The notes below the pieces were generated by a model, which was not told the DNA's origin, did not search any database, and worked only from the letters and a program-made list of their open reading frames with translations. DNA of 64,000 nt from Agrococcus baldri (GTDB taxonomy: Bacteria; Actinomycetota; Actinomycetes; Actinomycetales; Microbacteriaceae). A program made the position numbers and the translations under genes. Below, in pieces: positions 7,755 through 16,407 of the stretch (the stretch's first letter is position 1; every line of letters starts with the position of its first letter). The stretch is taken from the NCBI GenBank assembly GCA_007988785.1, contig BJUU01000008.1, positions 54,363-118,362 on the forward strand. Reading direction: 5' to 3'.

Positions 7755-8681
7755 GTGGGCGGCGTGCTGATCGGCTTCGCGATCATCGGCTTCGTCATCC
7801 TCGTCGGCTGGCTGCTCGCACGCTTCCGCGTCGTCTCGCAGGAGGGCCGGCTGGTCCTCAACAAGACCTCGTTCTTCGCCGCCAGCCCCGCGCTGCTGTT
7901 CACGGTGCTGGCCGACTCCGACGTGGGCCTACTGTTCTCTGGTGTGCTCGCGGTCGCGCTGCTCGCCTTCGCCGTCGTCGCCGTCGTCTACATCGTCGTC
8001 GCACGGCTGTGGCTGACGAAGGATCCCAGCCGCATCGCGCTCGCCGCCGCCTCCTCCGGCTACAGCAACGTCAACAACATCGGCCTGCCGGTCGCGATCT
8101 ACGTGATCGGCGACGCGAGCTTCGTCGGCCCCATGCTGCTGCTGCAGCTGCTGATCATCGCCCCGGTGCTGCTCGCGACCCTCGACATGCTCACCGCGGG
8201 CCGCGCATCCGTCGCCGGCATCCTCACGCAGCCGCTGCGCAATCCGATGCTGATCGGCTCGGGGCTCGGCGCGCTCGTGGCCGCCTTCGACATCCGGCTG
8301 CCCGACCCGGTGCTCGCGCCGCTCGAGATCCTGGGCGGCGCGGCGGTGCCGCTCATGCTGCTCGCGTTCGGCATCTCGCTCGGCGGAGAGCGGCCGCTGC
8401 AGCCGGGCACGGGGCGCCGCGAGGTGTGGCTGTCGGTGGTGCTGAAGAGCCTGATCATGCCGGTCGCGGCCTTCCTGCTGGCGAAGCTCGCCTTCGGCAT
8501 GGACGACCAGCTGGTCTACGCCTGCACCGTCATGGCGGCGCTGCCGAGCGCGCAGAACATGTACCAGTACGCGCTGCGGTACGACCGGGCGACGGTGATC
8601 ACGCGCGACATCGTGCTGCTCACGACCGTGCTCTCGCTGCCGGTGATGCTCCTGATCGCCTGGCTGCTGAAGCCCGCCTGA
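7755..8681 (+). CDS. AEC (auxin efflux carrier) family permease
   Basis: 308 residues, GTG start with GGGAGG four bases upstream. About ten hydrophobic segments and the AEC signatures: NKTSFFAASPALLF near residue 40, SSGYSNVNNIGLPVAIYVIG in the middle and AALPSAQNMYQYA near the end. AEC carriers export or import small organic acids such as malate or malonate; the substrate here is not predictable. The gene follows pyrE by 34 bp and could share its transcript. Confidence 0.88.
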   Translation: MGGVLIGFAIIGFVILVGWLLARFRVVSQEGRLVLNKTSFFAASPALLFTVLADSDVGLLFSGVLAVALLAFAVVAVVYIVVARLWLTKDPSRIALAAASSGYSNVNNIGLPVAIYVIGDASFVGPMLLLQLLIIAPVLLATLDMLTAGRASVAGILTQPLRNPMLIGSGLGALVAAFDIRLPDPVLAPLEILGGAAVPLMLLAFGISLGGERPLQPGTGRREVWLSVVLKSLIMPVAAFLLAKLAFGMDDQLVYACTVMAALPSAQNMYQYALRYDRATVITRDIVLLTTVLSLPVMLLIAWLLKPA

Positions 8682-8729
8682 GCCCTGCCGGCGCGAGCCC
8701 GGGAAGCATTCCCGCCGCCCGCTCGTTGT

Positions 8730-8759
8730 CCCTTTCGTTGAGATTTTAACGAAGAGGGG
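8730..8759. promoter_or_regulatory. AT-rich palindrome before the FAD oxidoreductase
   Basis: CCC-TTTCGTT / AACGAA-GA-GGGG arms around GAGATTTT (8741-8748). It ends at the ribosome site GAGGGG of the next gene. It could be the 3' hairpin of the AEC gene, a repressor operator or a translation-blocking hairpin. It is one of the most AT-rich short stretches in the window. Confidence 0.5.
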
Positions 8760-8766
8760 CATGGCG

Positions 8767-9897
8767 ATGGGCGAGGCGGGCGAGCTGGCGCGCGAGCGCT
8801 TCGCCACCATCGTCGTGATCGGGGCCGGCCAGGCCGGGCTCTCGGCCGGCTACCACCTGCAGCAGCGCGGCTACGCGAGCGCGATCGAGCAGCCGCGGGC
8901 CGAGCGCAGCTTCGTGCTGCTCGACGCGAACGCCGCGCCCGGCGGCGCGTGGCAGCACCGCTGGCAGTCGCTGCGCATGGCCACCGTCAACGGCATCTTC
9001 GACCTGCCCGGCTTCGCGCAGCCGCCCGTCGACCCGGGCGAGCCCAGCCGCGTCGCGGTGCCCCGCTACTTCGCGGCCTTCGAGCGCGAGCGGCAGCTGC
9101 CGATCCTCCGCCCGGTCGCCGTCTCGCGCGTGGAGCGCGTCGACGACGACCCCGGTGGCGAGCTGCGCGTCACCACGAGCGCCGGCACCTGGCGCACCCG
9201 GGCCGTGATCAACGCATCCGGCACCTGGAACAACCCGCGGCTGCCCGGCTACCCGGGGGCGGATGCGTTTCTCGGCCGCCAGCTGCACACCCGCGACTAC
9301 GTGACGGCGGATGCGTTCCGCGGCCAGCGCGTGGCGGTGGTCGGTGGCGGCATCTCGGCCGTGCAGCAGCTCGAGGAGCTCTCGGCCGTGACCGACACGC
9401 GCTGGTACACGCGTCGCGAGCCGGTCTTCCTCGAGGGCGACTTCGACCCCGAGACGACCGGCCGCGACGTGATCGAGCGGGTCACCGCCGACGCCGAGGC
9501 CGGCCGCCCCACCGGCAGCGTCGTCTCGTACACGGGCCTGCTCTGGACGGACTACGCGCTGCGCGCCGAGGCCCGCGGCGCGCTCGCCCGGCGGCCGATG
9601 TTCTCAGGGCTCGAGCCGCACGGGGTGCGCGAGGCCGACGGCAGCTTCACGAGCGTCGACGCCATCCTCTGGGCGACGGGCTTTAAGCCCGACCTCGCGC
9701 ACCTCGCGCCGCTCGGGCTGCGGAACGAGCTGGGCGCCGTGCAGGTCGCGGGCACGCGCACGGTCGCCGAGCCGCGCGTGCACCTGATCGGCTTCGGCCC
9801 CAGCCAGTCGACGGTCGGCGCCAACCGGGCGGGACGCGCGGCCGTGCGAGAGCTCGACCGCCTGCTCGCCCGCGGCGGCGTAGCGTTGCAGGCATGA
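8767..9897 (+). CDS. NAD(P)/FAD-dependent oxidoreductase (monooxygenase-like)
   Basis: 376 residues. FAD motif VIGAGQAGLSAGYHL (about 18-32), a monooxygenase-type GGAWQHRWQSLR segment, the NADPH-binding motif VVGGGISAVQQLEEL near 195 and ILWATGFKPD near 305. This is the CzcO/flavin-containing monooxygenase-like family, shorter than classical Baeyer-Villiger enzymes. I prefer the second ATG (8767), seven bases after GAGGGG, over the ATG at 8761. The stop overlaps the next gene (ATGA), so the two form an operon. Substrate unknown. Confidence 0.83.
   Translation: MGEAGELARERFATIVVIGAGQAGLSAGYHLQQRGYASAIEQPRAERSFVLLDANAAPGGAWQHRWQSLRMATVNGIFDLPGFAQPPVDPGEPSRVAVPRYFAAFERERQLPILRPVAVSRVERVDDDPGGELRVTTSAGTWRTRAVINASGTWNNPRLPGYPGADAFLGRQLHTRDYVTADAFRGQRVAVVGGGISAVQQLEELSAVTDTRWYTRREPVFLEGDFDPETTGRDVIERVTADAEAGRPTGSVVSYTGLLWTDYALRAEARGALARRPMFSGLEPHGVREADGSFTSVDAILWATGFKPDLAHLAPLGLRNELGAVQVAGTRTVAEPRVHLIGFGPSQSTVGANRAGRAAVRELDRLLARGGVALQA
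9881..9886 (+). promoter_or_regulatory. Possible -10 box TAGCGT inside the oxidoreductase gene
   Basis: Seven bases before the ATG at 9894; it could give an independent leaderless transcript of the downstream membrane gene. Confidence 0.4.
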
Positions 9898-10496
9898 GCT
9901 GGTCGAAGCGCCTCTTCAGGACGCCGCCGCTCATCGTCGCCGGCGACCGGTTCACCGCGTGGCTCGGGCTGCTGGTCGGATGGGTCGCGGTCGGTTTCGG
10001 CGCCAGCGCGGCATCGCGGGCGGCCGGCCTGCTCATCTCGTACGACGACGGCGCCTGCGGCATCCACTCCGGCGACGTGTGCCAGGTGGTCGGCTGGGGC
10101 GGCCTGCTGATGGGCGTCGTGGCGCTCGCGGGCGGCACGGCGCTGTGGATCCTGATGGCGCGCGGCTTCGGCCCGCCCGCCACCTGGTGGGTGCTGCCGA
10201 TCGCGCTGGCGGCACTGGCCTTCGCGCCCTTCAGTGCGGCGGAGGGCGCGGCGATGTCGGTGCTGTGGCTCGTGCTGGCGGTGATCGCCGGGCTGCTCGC
10301 GCTGGCGCTCGCGGTGCTGGCGGGGCAGCGCGGGAAGGCGGCCCGCTACGGCTGGATCCGGCTCGACGGGCTCGACGCCCGTGAGGTCGCGCACCGCCCG
10401 GTCGACAAGCTCGTCATCCCGCTCGCGGCGCTGGCCGCCGCCATCGCGGGCGGCGCCTTCGGGGCCCACGTCATCCGCCTGCTCTCTGACGCCTGA
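9894..10496 (+). CDS. Hypothetical membrane protein
   Basis: 200 residues, five hydrophobic segments. Two cysteines (GACGIHSGDVCQVV, about residues 54-65) lie in the loop between TM1 and TM2 and could form an extracytoplasmic disulfide. A polar loop WIRLDGLDAREVAHRPVDK precedes the last TM. It overlaps the FAD enzyme by ATGA. No family recognised. Confidence 0.7.
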   Translation: MSWSKRLFRTPPLIVAGDRFTAWLGLLVGWVAVGFGASAASRAAGLLISYDDGACGIHSGDVCQVVGWGGLLMGVVALAGGTALWILMARGFGPPATWWVLPIALAALAFAPFSAAEGAAMSVLWLVLAVIAGLLALALAVLAGQRGKAARYGWIRLDGLDAREVAHRPVDKLVIPLAALAAAIAGGAFGAHVIRLLSDA

Positions 10497-10525
10497 GGCG
10501 TTGGGCGGGCCGACGCATCCGCCCC

Positions 10526-11353
10526 TCAGACGTCGACGTGCGGCTCGTCGATCTCGGAGACGACCGGCTTGGGGTGCACGAGGTCCTGCACGCTCTCGAG
10601 CATCTCGTCGGGGCGGAAGGGGTAGGTCTCGACGACCGCCGGGTCGGAGATGCCGGTCATGACGAGCACCGTGTGCAGGCCGGCCTCCATGCCGGCGATG
10701 ATGTCGGTGTCCATGCGGTCGCCGATCATGCCGGTGTTCTCGCTGTGCGCGCCGATCTTGTTGAGCGCCGAGCGGAACATCATGGGGTTGGGCTTGCCGA
10801 CGATGTAGGGCACGCGGCCGGTGGCCTTCGTGATGAGGGCGTTGATGGCACCGGTCGCGGGCAGGATGCCGTCGGCGCTGGGGCCGGTGGCGTCGGGGTT
10901 GGTGGAGATGAAGCGGGCGCCGCGGGCGATGAGGCGGATGGCCTTGGTGATCGCCTCGAACGAGTAGGAGCGCGTCTCGCCGATGACGACGAAGTCGGGG
11001 TCGGCGTCGGTCATCGTGAAGCCGATCTCGTGCAGGGCGGTGATGATGCCCGCCTCGCCGATCACGTAGGCGGATCCGCCCGGCATCTGGTCCTTGAGGA
11101 AGTCGGCGGTGGCGAGGGCGCTCGTCCAGATGCGCTCCTCGGGTACGTCGAGACCGGATGCGCGCAGTCGCGCCGCGAGGTCGCGGGGCGTGAAGATCGA
11201 GTTGTTCGTGAGCACGAGGAACTCGGTGCCGGCGTCCTTCCACTGCTGCAGCAGCTCCTTGGCGCCGGGCAGGGGGTGCTCCTCGTGGACGAGCACGCCG
11301 TCCATGTCGGTGAGCCAGCATTCGATGTCAGCGCGGGTGCGGGGAGTGGGCAT
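10526..11353 (-). CDS. HAD-IIA family hydrolase (NagD-like)
   Basis: 275 residues. HAD motif I is DMDGVLVHEE (about 16-25), motif II is LTNNS (about 48-52), motif III includes VGKPNPMMF and motif IV is MIGDRMDTDI. The C2a-type cap between motifs II and III places it in the NagD/AraL subfamily of sugar- or nucleotide-phosphate phosphatases. The TAGCCT box six bases before the ATG indicates a leaderless mRNA. In related actinobacteria such a gene commonly sits between pyrE and a TrmH-type gene; here the pilus operon follows instead. Confidence 0.92.
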   Translation of the reverse strand: MPTPRTRADIECWLTDMDGVLVHEEHPLPGAKELLQQWKDAGTEFLVLTNNSIFTPRDLAARLRASGLDVPEERIWTSALATADFLKDQMPGGSAYVIGEAGIITALHEIGFTMTDADPDFVVIGETRSYSFEAITKAIRLIARGARFISTNPDATGPSADGILPATGAINALITKATGRVPYIVGKPNPMMFRSALNKIGAHSENTGMIGDRMDTDIIAGMEAGLHTVLVMTGISDPAVVETYPFRPDEMLESVQDLVHPKPVVSEIDEPHVDV

Positions 11354-11359
11354 GAGGCC

Positions 11360-11365
11360 AGGCTA
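11360..11365 (-). promoter_or_regulatory. -10 box TAGCCT, leaderless HAD hydrolase gene
   Basis: Six bases before the ATG at 11353. Confidence 0.6.
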
Positions 11366-11408
11366 CGCGCGGTGTGTGTCGGTCGTGTGAACGGTCGCGC
11401 CACGCCTG

Positions 11409-11476
11409 TCTTGAGCAAATCTCAAGCGTGATTGAGGAAACCACTAGACGAACCGAGTTCTCCTCCGTTCGTTTTT
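11409..11476 (+). promoter_or_regulatory. AT-rich pilus promoter region with two small inverted repeats
   Basis: CTTGAG-N5-CTCAAG (11409-11425) could be a regulator site. ACGAAC (11448-11453) and GTTCGT (11467-11472) followed by TTTT resemble a weak intrinsic terminator or attenuator. The region is clearly less GC-rich than its surroundings. No unambiguous -35/-10 pair was found. Confidence 0.4.
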
Positions 11477-11557
11477 GAAGCACTCTCAGATTCCTGAGGC
11501 GGCGCTGTGGCGCGCAGCCTTCCATCCTGAGGTTCGCTCAATAGGTTCGATCCCGAA

Positions 11558-11631
11558 GCAACCGGCGGTGAAGGCCACGGGCGACAAGCCCCTGCAGCAC
11601 CCCGCGCGGTTGCCGAGAAGTCACGATTCTC
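11558..11631 (+). ncRNA. Candidate structured 5' leader of the pilus operon
   Basis: Nested complementarity: P1 GCAACCG (11558-11564) with CGGTTGC (11607-11613); P2 GCGGTG (11565-11570) with CACCCCGC (11598-11605, two-base bulge); P3 GGGC (11579-11582) with GCCC (11588-11591); then a separate hairpin P4 GAGAA (11615-11619) with TTCTC (11627-11631), just before the start region of the tip pilin gene. It does not match a riboswitch class I know. Confidence 0.4.
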
Positions 11632-11647
11632 CAGGGATGGAACTCGC

Positions 11648-14600
11648 ATGTTCACGCGCAATTCAGCACGCCGCCGTCGCTCGCTCCGGGCGACCGCTGT
11701 GGTTGCTGCTGCCGCGGTCGCGCTGGGCGTTCCCTTCCTGCGCACGGGGCCTGCGGCGTCCGCGGAGACCGCTGCGGCGGTCGAGCCGGCAACTGCCGAA
11801 ACCGCGGCCATCGAGGCTGAGCCGACGGTCGCGCCCGAGCCAACCGTCGCGCCCGAGCCGACCGTCGCGCCTGAGTCGACGGCGGCACCCGCGACGACGG
11901 CGACGCCCACGACGCCCGAGCCGACGGCTGCTCCCGAACCGAGCGCCGACCCCTCGCACCAGCCCACCCCTCCCACGGCCCAACCGCGTGCCGCCGCAGT
12001 GGCACCGATGGCGGTCGGCCCGGAGCCGACGGTCGACCCGCCCTACCTGCACTGGCGCGTCGCCGACGCCGCTGACACGCCGATGGCAGGTGCCAGGTTC
12101 GAGGTTCAGCGTAGCCAGGCAACCCGTGAGTGGGACTGGTGGAGCTGGAGCTACCAGTGGACCGCATACGGTTCCTTCTCGACGGTCGCGACCGTGTCCG
12201 ACTGCACGGCTGGATGCTCGATCGCTGGCGATCGGGATCATGATGCGGGCGAGTTCCAACTGACCTCCGGCGTGCTGACCGACACTGGCGACGTGCGCTA
12301 CCGCTACCGGATTCGCGCCGTCGACTCCGCGAGCGGCCCGCTGATGGCGAACTCCTCCTGGACCACCGAGTCGCGCGCCGCCGATTGGGGAGGGAGCACC
12401 TTCGACTTCGGCACCTTCAGTGCAGCGCTTCGACCCGCGCTCGCGTGCGTTGGTCGCACGTTCTATGCCGTGCTCTCGGACGGCACAGTCCGCCAGGTGG
12501 TCCGCAGCAACAACGGCACCAACACCGCGACGGTGACGAGCTTCGGCAACTGGGGGTCGGGCCTCAGCTCGGTCAACGCGCTCGGCATCGGCCAGAACGG
12601 CACCTTGATGTACGCGCTCGAGCGCAGCAGTTCGAACGCCGCCAACGTCGCGTCTATCCTGCGCTACTCGACCACAGACGGGTGGCAGTCCATCCCCGGG
12701 AGTTCCTACGTGACCGGCAACAGCATCGCCCTCGTCGCCGGTGGCGTCAGTCCAGCAGACGGCCGCTTCTACTTCGGCGGCTTCCACGAGGCATCCGGCT
12801 CGTCGACCCTGAGCTTCCGGCTCCACCGTTTCGACCTCGCGACCGGCACCAGCTCCGTGGTCGGCACCTTCCCGACGGCCGTCTCCCGCGGCACCACGGC
12901 GAACGGCGACATGGCCTTCGATGCCTCGGGCAACCTCACGATCGTCCGCAGCGGTGCAGGCGACGCGAACTCCTACACCGTCGCTGCAGCTGCGTTGGCC
13001 GGCGCCAACGGCGGCAGCCTGCCGGCATCCGCTTCGGCCCCGCAGTCGCTATCGCTGTCGGCGGTCAATGGGGCGGCGTTCGACGGCGACGGCTCCATCT
13101 ACCTCGGCAACGGCAACCAGGTGCTGCGGTACGACCCGGTCACGTTCGAGCAGCTGGGCAGTTCGGTCACCACCTCGTTGGCCAGTGGTGGATCGACGAG
13201 CTCGGACCTTGCGAGCTGCGGCACGCCGCCGACGCTCACGATCCGCAAGGACGTCCAGGGCAGAGTCGCCGCGTCCGACCAGTTCCGTCTCGAACTGCGA
13301 TCGACCACTGGGCTGCTCGCATCGGCGACCACCTCGGGCGCGCAGAGCGGGATCCAGCAGGCAGTCGTCGGACCAATCGCGGTCGTCGCCGACCGCACCT
13401 ACACGATCGCCGAGGTCATGGCATCAGGGAGTGCGGACGACTATGCCGAGTCTTGGTCTTGCACGAGCAACGGCACGGCGATCGCCTCCGGCACCCGGGC
13501 GTCCGGTTCGATCACGATCCCGAACCAGCACGGCGCCAACGTCATCTGCACCTTCTCCAACGCCCCGCTCGTGACGCAGGTGACGATCCGCAAGGTCGTG
13601 CAGGATGCCGCAGGCGGCAACCCGCAGCCTGGCAATGGTTGGACGGTCAGCGCGACCGCGACCGGCACCGGCGGCACGATCACGCCCGGCACCATCGCGG
13701 GACTGACCAACGCCTCCGGCTCGGCCACCTGGGCGCTGCGCCACAGCGCGCCGAGCGCCACGGCCGCGATCGCAGTGGCGGAGACCCAGCGCCCCGGCTA
13801 CGCCTTCGCGAGCGGTCGGTGCGTGGTCACCCCGCCGACGGGCACCGCCACCACGGTGACGATCACCGGTGCTACTGGCACGACAGTGCCAGCTGTGCGC
13901 GCGGGCTCGAGCGTCGATTGCGAGTTCGTCAATCGTCTCCTCCCCACCACGCTCACGCTCGCCAAGGACGTGTCCTTCGGCGACCAGGCCGCCTCCACCT
14001 GGCACCTCTCGGCCACCGGTCCGCAGAGCGCCCGTCCTGGTCCCGCCGGCGTCACCGGCGAGCCTGCGGCGACCGCCGAGATCACCCCGGGCGTCGCCTA
14101 CCGCCTCGCCGAGTCCGGCGGTCCCGCCACCTATGTGCAGATCGGCAACTGGGCGTGCCGCGACGAGCTGGGCGCGAGCATCGCCGTGACCGCGGCCGGT
14201 GACGTGACCGTGAACCGCACAGGCGCCCACGTCACCTGCACCGTCACCAACCAGACCGCTCGACTGACGCTCATCAAGACGGTGGTCAACGACAACGGCG
14301 GCACGCTCGGCGCTGACGACTTCGCGCTCACGGCGACGCCGGCATCCGCCCCCGCCGTCACTGGCCTCGCGGCGTTCACGGTCACCGGCGTCGGCACAGC
14401 GACGGCAGCCAACACCCGCGAGGTGCGGCCCGGGCACGCGTACGCACTGACCGAGGACATGGGCGAGTACGCCTACCTCGGCCAGTCGATCCAGCGGTAC
14501 AGCGGCCCGCCGAACCCGACGACCGCGCATCTGGCGCACGACGGCAACTGGACGACGCTCACCACCGCCCAGGCCGCCGCGCTCACGCTGGTTGCTGGCG

Positions 14601-14785
14601 AGCACGCCTACGTGCGCTTCGTCAACGACGATGCGCCGGCCCTCTCGCTGCCCCTCACAGGCGGCATCGGTGCCGACACCTATCTGCTCGGCGGCGCAGG
14701 CGTGCTCCTGCTCGGTCTGCTCGTCGCCGCAGTCCTCCTCGTGCGAACGAGGATCCGCTCCGGCCGCGAAGCGCGACTGACATGA
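11648..14785 (+). CDS. LPXTG-anchored pilus tip/adhesin protein
   Basis: 1045 residues. An Arg-rich signal peptide (RRRRSLRATAVVAAAAVALG) is followed by a Pro/Thr/Glu-rich stalk with EPTVAP repeats (about 57-130). A large central region (about 140-520) with aromatic repeats (DWWSWSYQW) and beta-propeller-like blades follows. Four prealbumin-like/SpaA-type domains come next, each starting like LTIRKDV, VTIRKVV, LTLAKDV or LTLIKTV and most carrying paired Cys. The C-terminus has LPLTGG (1001-1006), a TM helix and a basic tail. It is the first gene of the pilus operon, so it is probably the tip adhesin. The ligand is unknown. Confidence 0.88.
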   Translation: MFTRNSARRRRSLRATAVVAAAAVALGVPFLRTGPAASAETAAAVEPATAETAAIEAEPTVAPEPTVAPEPTVAPESTAAPATTATPTTPEPTAAPEPSADPSHQPTPPTAQPRAAAVAPMAVGPEPTVDPPYLHWRVADAADTPMAGARFEVQRSQATREWDWWSWSYQWTAYGSFSTVATVSDCTAGCSIAGDRDHDAGEFQLTSGVLTDTGDVRYRYRIRAVDSASGPLMANSSWTTESRAADWGGSTFDFGTFSAALRPALACVGRTFYAVLSDGTVRQVVRSNNGTNTATVTSFGNWGSGLSSVNALGIGQNGTLMYALERSSSNAANVASILRYSTTDGWQSIPGSSYVTGNSIALVAGGVSPADGRFYFGGFHEASGSSTLSFRLHRFDLATGTSSVVGTFPTAVSRGTTANGDMAFDASGNLTIVRSGAGDANSYTVAAAALAGANGGSLPASASAPQSLSLSAVNGAAFDGDGSIYLGNGNQVLRYDPVTFEQLGSSVTTSLASGGSTSSDLASCGTPPTLTIRKDVQGRVAASDQFRLELRSTTGLLASATTSGAQSGIQQAVVGPIAVVADRTYTIAEVMASGSADDYAESWSCTSNGTAIASGTRASGSITIPNQHGANVICTFSNAPLVTQVTIRKVVQDAAGGNPQPGNGWTVSATATGTGGTITPGTIAGLTNASGSATWALRHSAPSATAAIAVAETQRPGYAFASGRCVVTPPTGTATTVTITGATGTTVPAVRAGSSVDCEFVNRLLPTTLTLAKDVSFGDQAASTWHLSATGPQSARPGPAGVTGEPAATAEITPGVAYRLAESGGPATYVQIGNWACRDELGASIAVTAAGDVTVNRTGAHVTCTVTNQTARLTLIKTVVNDNGGTLGADDFALTATPASAPAVTGLAAFTVTGVGTATAANTREVRPGHAYALTEDMGEYAYLGQSIQRYSGPPNPTTAHLAHDGNWTTLTTAQAAALTLVAGEHAYVRFVNDDAPALSLPLTGGIGADTYLLGGAGVLLLGLLVAAVLLVRTRIRSGREARLT

Positions 14786-14847
14786 GCCACCCCTGACCCC
14801 AGTCCACCCAACCCTCTGCATCACCCCTCCAGGAAGGAACTGCCGCC

Positions 14848-16320
14848 ATGGCAACCACCAAGAAGAGCCCCACGGCGCGCGTCGCCGCCGGCTTCGGAGC
14901 GGTCGCGCTCGCGACCCTCACCGCCTTCGGCGCGGCGCTGCCCGCATCCGCCGCCGACAGCAACATCAACCCCGACACCGACCGCTCGCTGACGATCCAC
15001 AAGTTCGAGGAGCCCGCAACGGCCACCGGGTCGTCTGCTAACGGCACGCGCATCACCGACCCGTCGGCGCTCGCGGGCCTGACGCCCATCCACGGCGTCG
15101 AGTTCACCATGCAGCAGGTTCCCGGCATCGACCTCACGGACCCGGCCGACTGGCAGGCCGCCAGCGCGATGCCGGTCGCCGACGCGATCTCCGCCGTCGC
15201 CACGGGCTCGCCCTACGAGCGCACTGGCACCACGGATGCGACGGGCCAGCTGACCTTCGACGACGCAGTGCCGATGGGCCTGTTCCTCGTGACCGAGACG
15301 GCTCCTGGCGTCGATGCGGACGGCAACCCCAACGTCATCGCGTTCGAGACCCAGCCGTTCCTCGTCACACTGCCGCTGCCGGTGCAGAACCAGTGGATCT
15401 ACGAGGCGCACGTCTACCCGAAGAACGCGACGACCGCGATCAGCAAGATCGTCGACGACTCCGACGCCCACGTGCTCGGCGACAGCGTCAGCTGGAGCAT
15501 CACGGCAGAGGTGCCCGAGATCGCCGCGTCCAACAGCCTCGACTCGTTCATCATCGGCGACGACCTCGCTGCGGGCCTCGAGCTCGAGAGCACGACCGTC
15601 AGCGCGAACAACGTGACCCTCGTCGAGGATGTCGACTACCGCGTCGACGTCACCGGTCAGTCGGTCCGCGTGGTCTTCGAAGCCGCCGGCCTCACCAAGC
15701 TCGCGGGTGGCAGCGACGTCGAGATCACCGTCGAGATCGTCACCTCGATCATCGCCATCGGCGACGGTGCGCTTCAGAACAGCGCCAACCTGTGGATCAA
15801 CGACCCGACCATGCCGATCGCCAGCGCCTACACGACGACGCCCGCCACGACGAACTGGGGCACCCTGTCGATCCTCAAGTACGAGGGCAGCGACCAGGCA
15901 GCCGTGCTCGCGGACGCGGAGTTCCAGATCTTCCGCTCGCAGGCTGACGCCGACGCTCGCACCAACCCGGTCAGCGTGCTCGTCGACGGAGTCTCGGTCG
16001 ACACCTTCACCACCGAGGACGACGGCATCGCGTTCGTCCCGGGCCTCAAGGCCGGCGACACCTATTACGTCGTCGAGACCCTCGCCCCGATCGGCTACCA
16101 GCTCGACCAGCGGGTGCAGTCGCACACGATCGTCGCGGGCGACATCGACCGCACCTCGGTCGACGTCTCGCTGTCGAACGCGCAGGTCCCGGGCTACGCG
16201 CTCCCCGTCACCGGTGGCGACGGCCAGGCCGCCTTCATGATCGGCGGCGCCGGTCTGCTGCTCGGCGCGCTGGGCTTCATGCTCATCCGCCGCCGCAAGG
16301 CTGCCAAGGCTCAGGCGTAA
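14848..16320 (+). CDS. SpaH/SpaA-type LPXTG major (shaft) pilin
   Basis: 490 residues. Signal peptide ending near ASA (residue 35). The pilin motif WIYEAHVYPKN (183-193) supplies Lys192 for inter-subunit isopeptide bonds; Ala replaces the usual first Val of the motif. The E-box YYVVETLAPIGY precedes the sorting signal LPVTGG (452-457), TM helix and RRRK tail. SpaA-like beta domains lie between. AGGAAGGA lies ten bases before the ATG. It lies 62 bp after the tip gene and 87 bp before its sortase, the usual order for a class C pilus operon. Polymerised outside the membrane into a covalent fibre. Confidence 0.95.
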   Translation: MATTKKSPTARVAAGFGAVALATLTAFGAALPASAADSNINPDTDRSLTIHKFEEPATATGSSANGTRITDPSALAGLTPIHGVEFTMQQVPGIDLTDPADWQAASAMPVADAISAVATGSPYERTGTTDATGQLTFDDAVPMGLFLVTETAPGVDADGNPNVIAFETQPFLVTLPLPVQNQWIYEAHVYPKNATTAISKIVDDSDAHVLGDSVSWSITAEVPEIAASNSLDSFIIGDDLAAGLELESTTVSANNVTLVEDVDYRVDVTGQSVRVVFEAAGLTKLAGGSDVEITVEIVTSIIAIGDGALQNSANLWINDPTMPIASAYTTTPATTNWGTLSILKYEGSDQAAVLADAEFQIFRSQADADARTNPVSVLVDGVSVDTFTTEDDGIAFVPGLKAGDTYYVVETLAPIGYQLDQRVQSHTIVAGDIDRTSVDVSLSNAQVPGYALPVTGGDGQAAFMIGGAGLLLGALGFMLIRRRKAAKAQA

Positions 16321-16339
16321 GCCGCAGCCGCACCAGACC

Positions 16340-16378
16340 GCCCCGCGGCAGAGGCTCATCCCTCCTCTGCCGCGGGGC
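16340..16378 (+). terminator. Strong hairpin between shaft pilin and sortase
   Basis: A 15-bp perfect stem (16340-16354 with 16364-16378, starting GCCCCGCGG) and nine-base loop, followed by TTCCCCTTAC. It probably terminates or partly terminates transcription, or protects the pilin mRNA 3' end, keeping sortase below pilin levels. Confidence 0.85.
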
Positions 16379-16407
16379 TTCCCCTTACTCGAAGCCCAGG
16401 AGCCACC

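Noticed and set aside
11544..11555. GGTTCGATCCC resembling a tRNA T-arm upstream of the pilus operon
   Set aside because: The flanking bases cannot form the five-bp T stem and no acceptor, D or anticodon arms are found at the required distances.
11558..11631. c-di-GMP (GEMM) riboswitch in the pilus leader
   Set aside because: CACGGGCGACAAGCCC is superficially similar, but the GEMM core GGGACGCAAAGCC and its tetraloop/receptor are absent.
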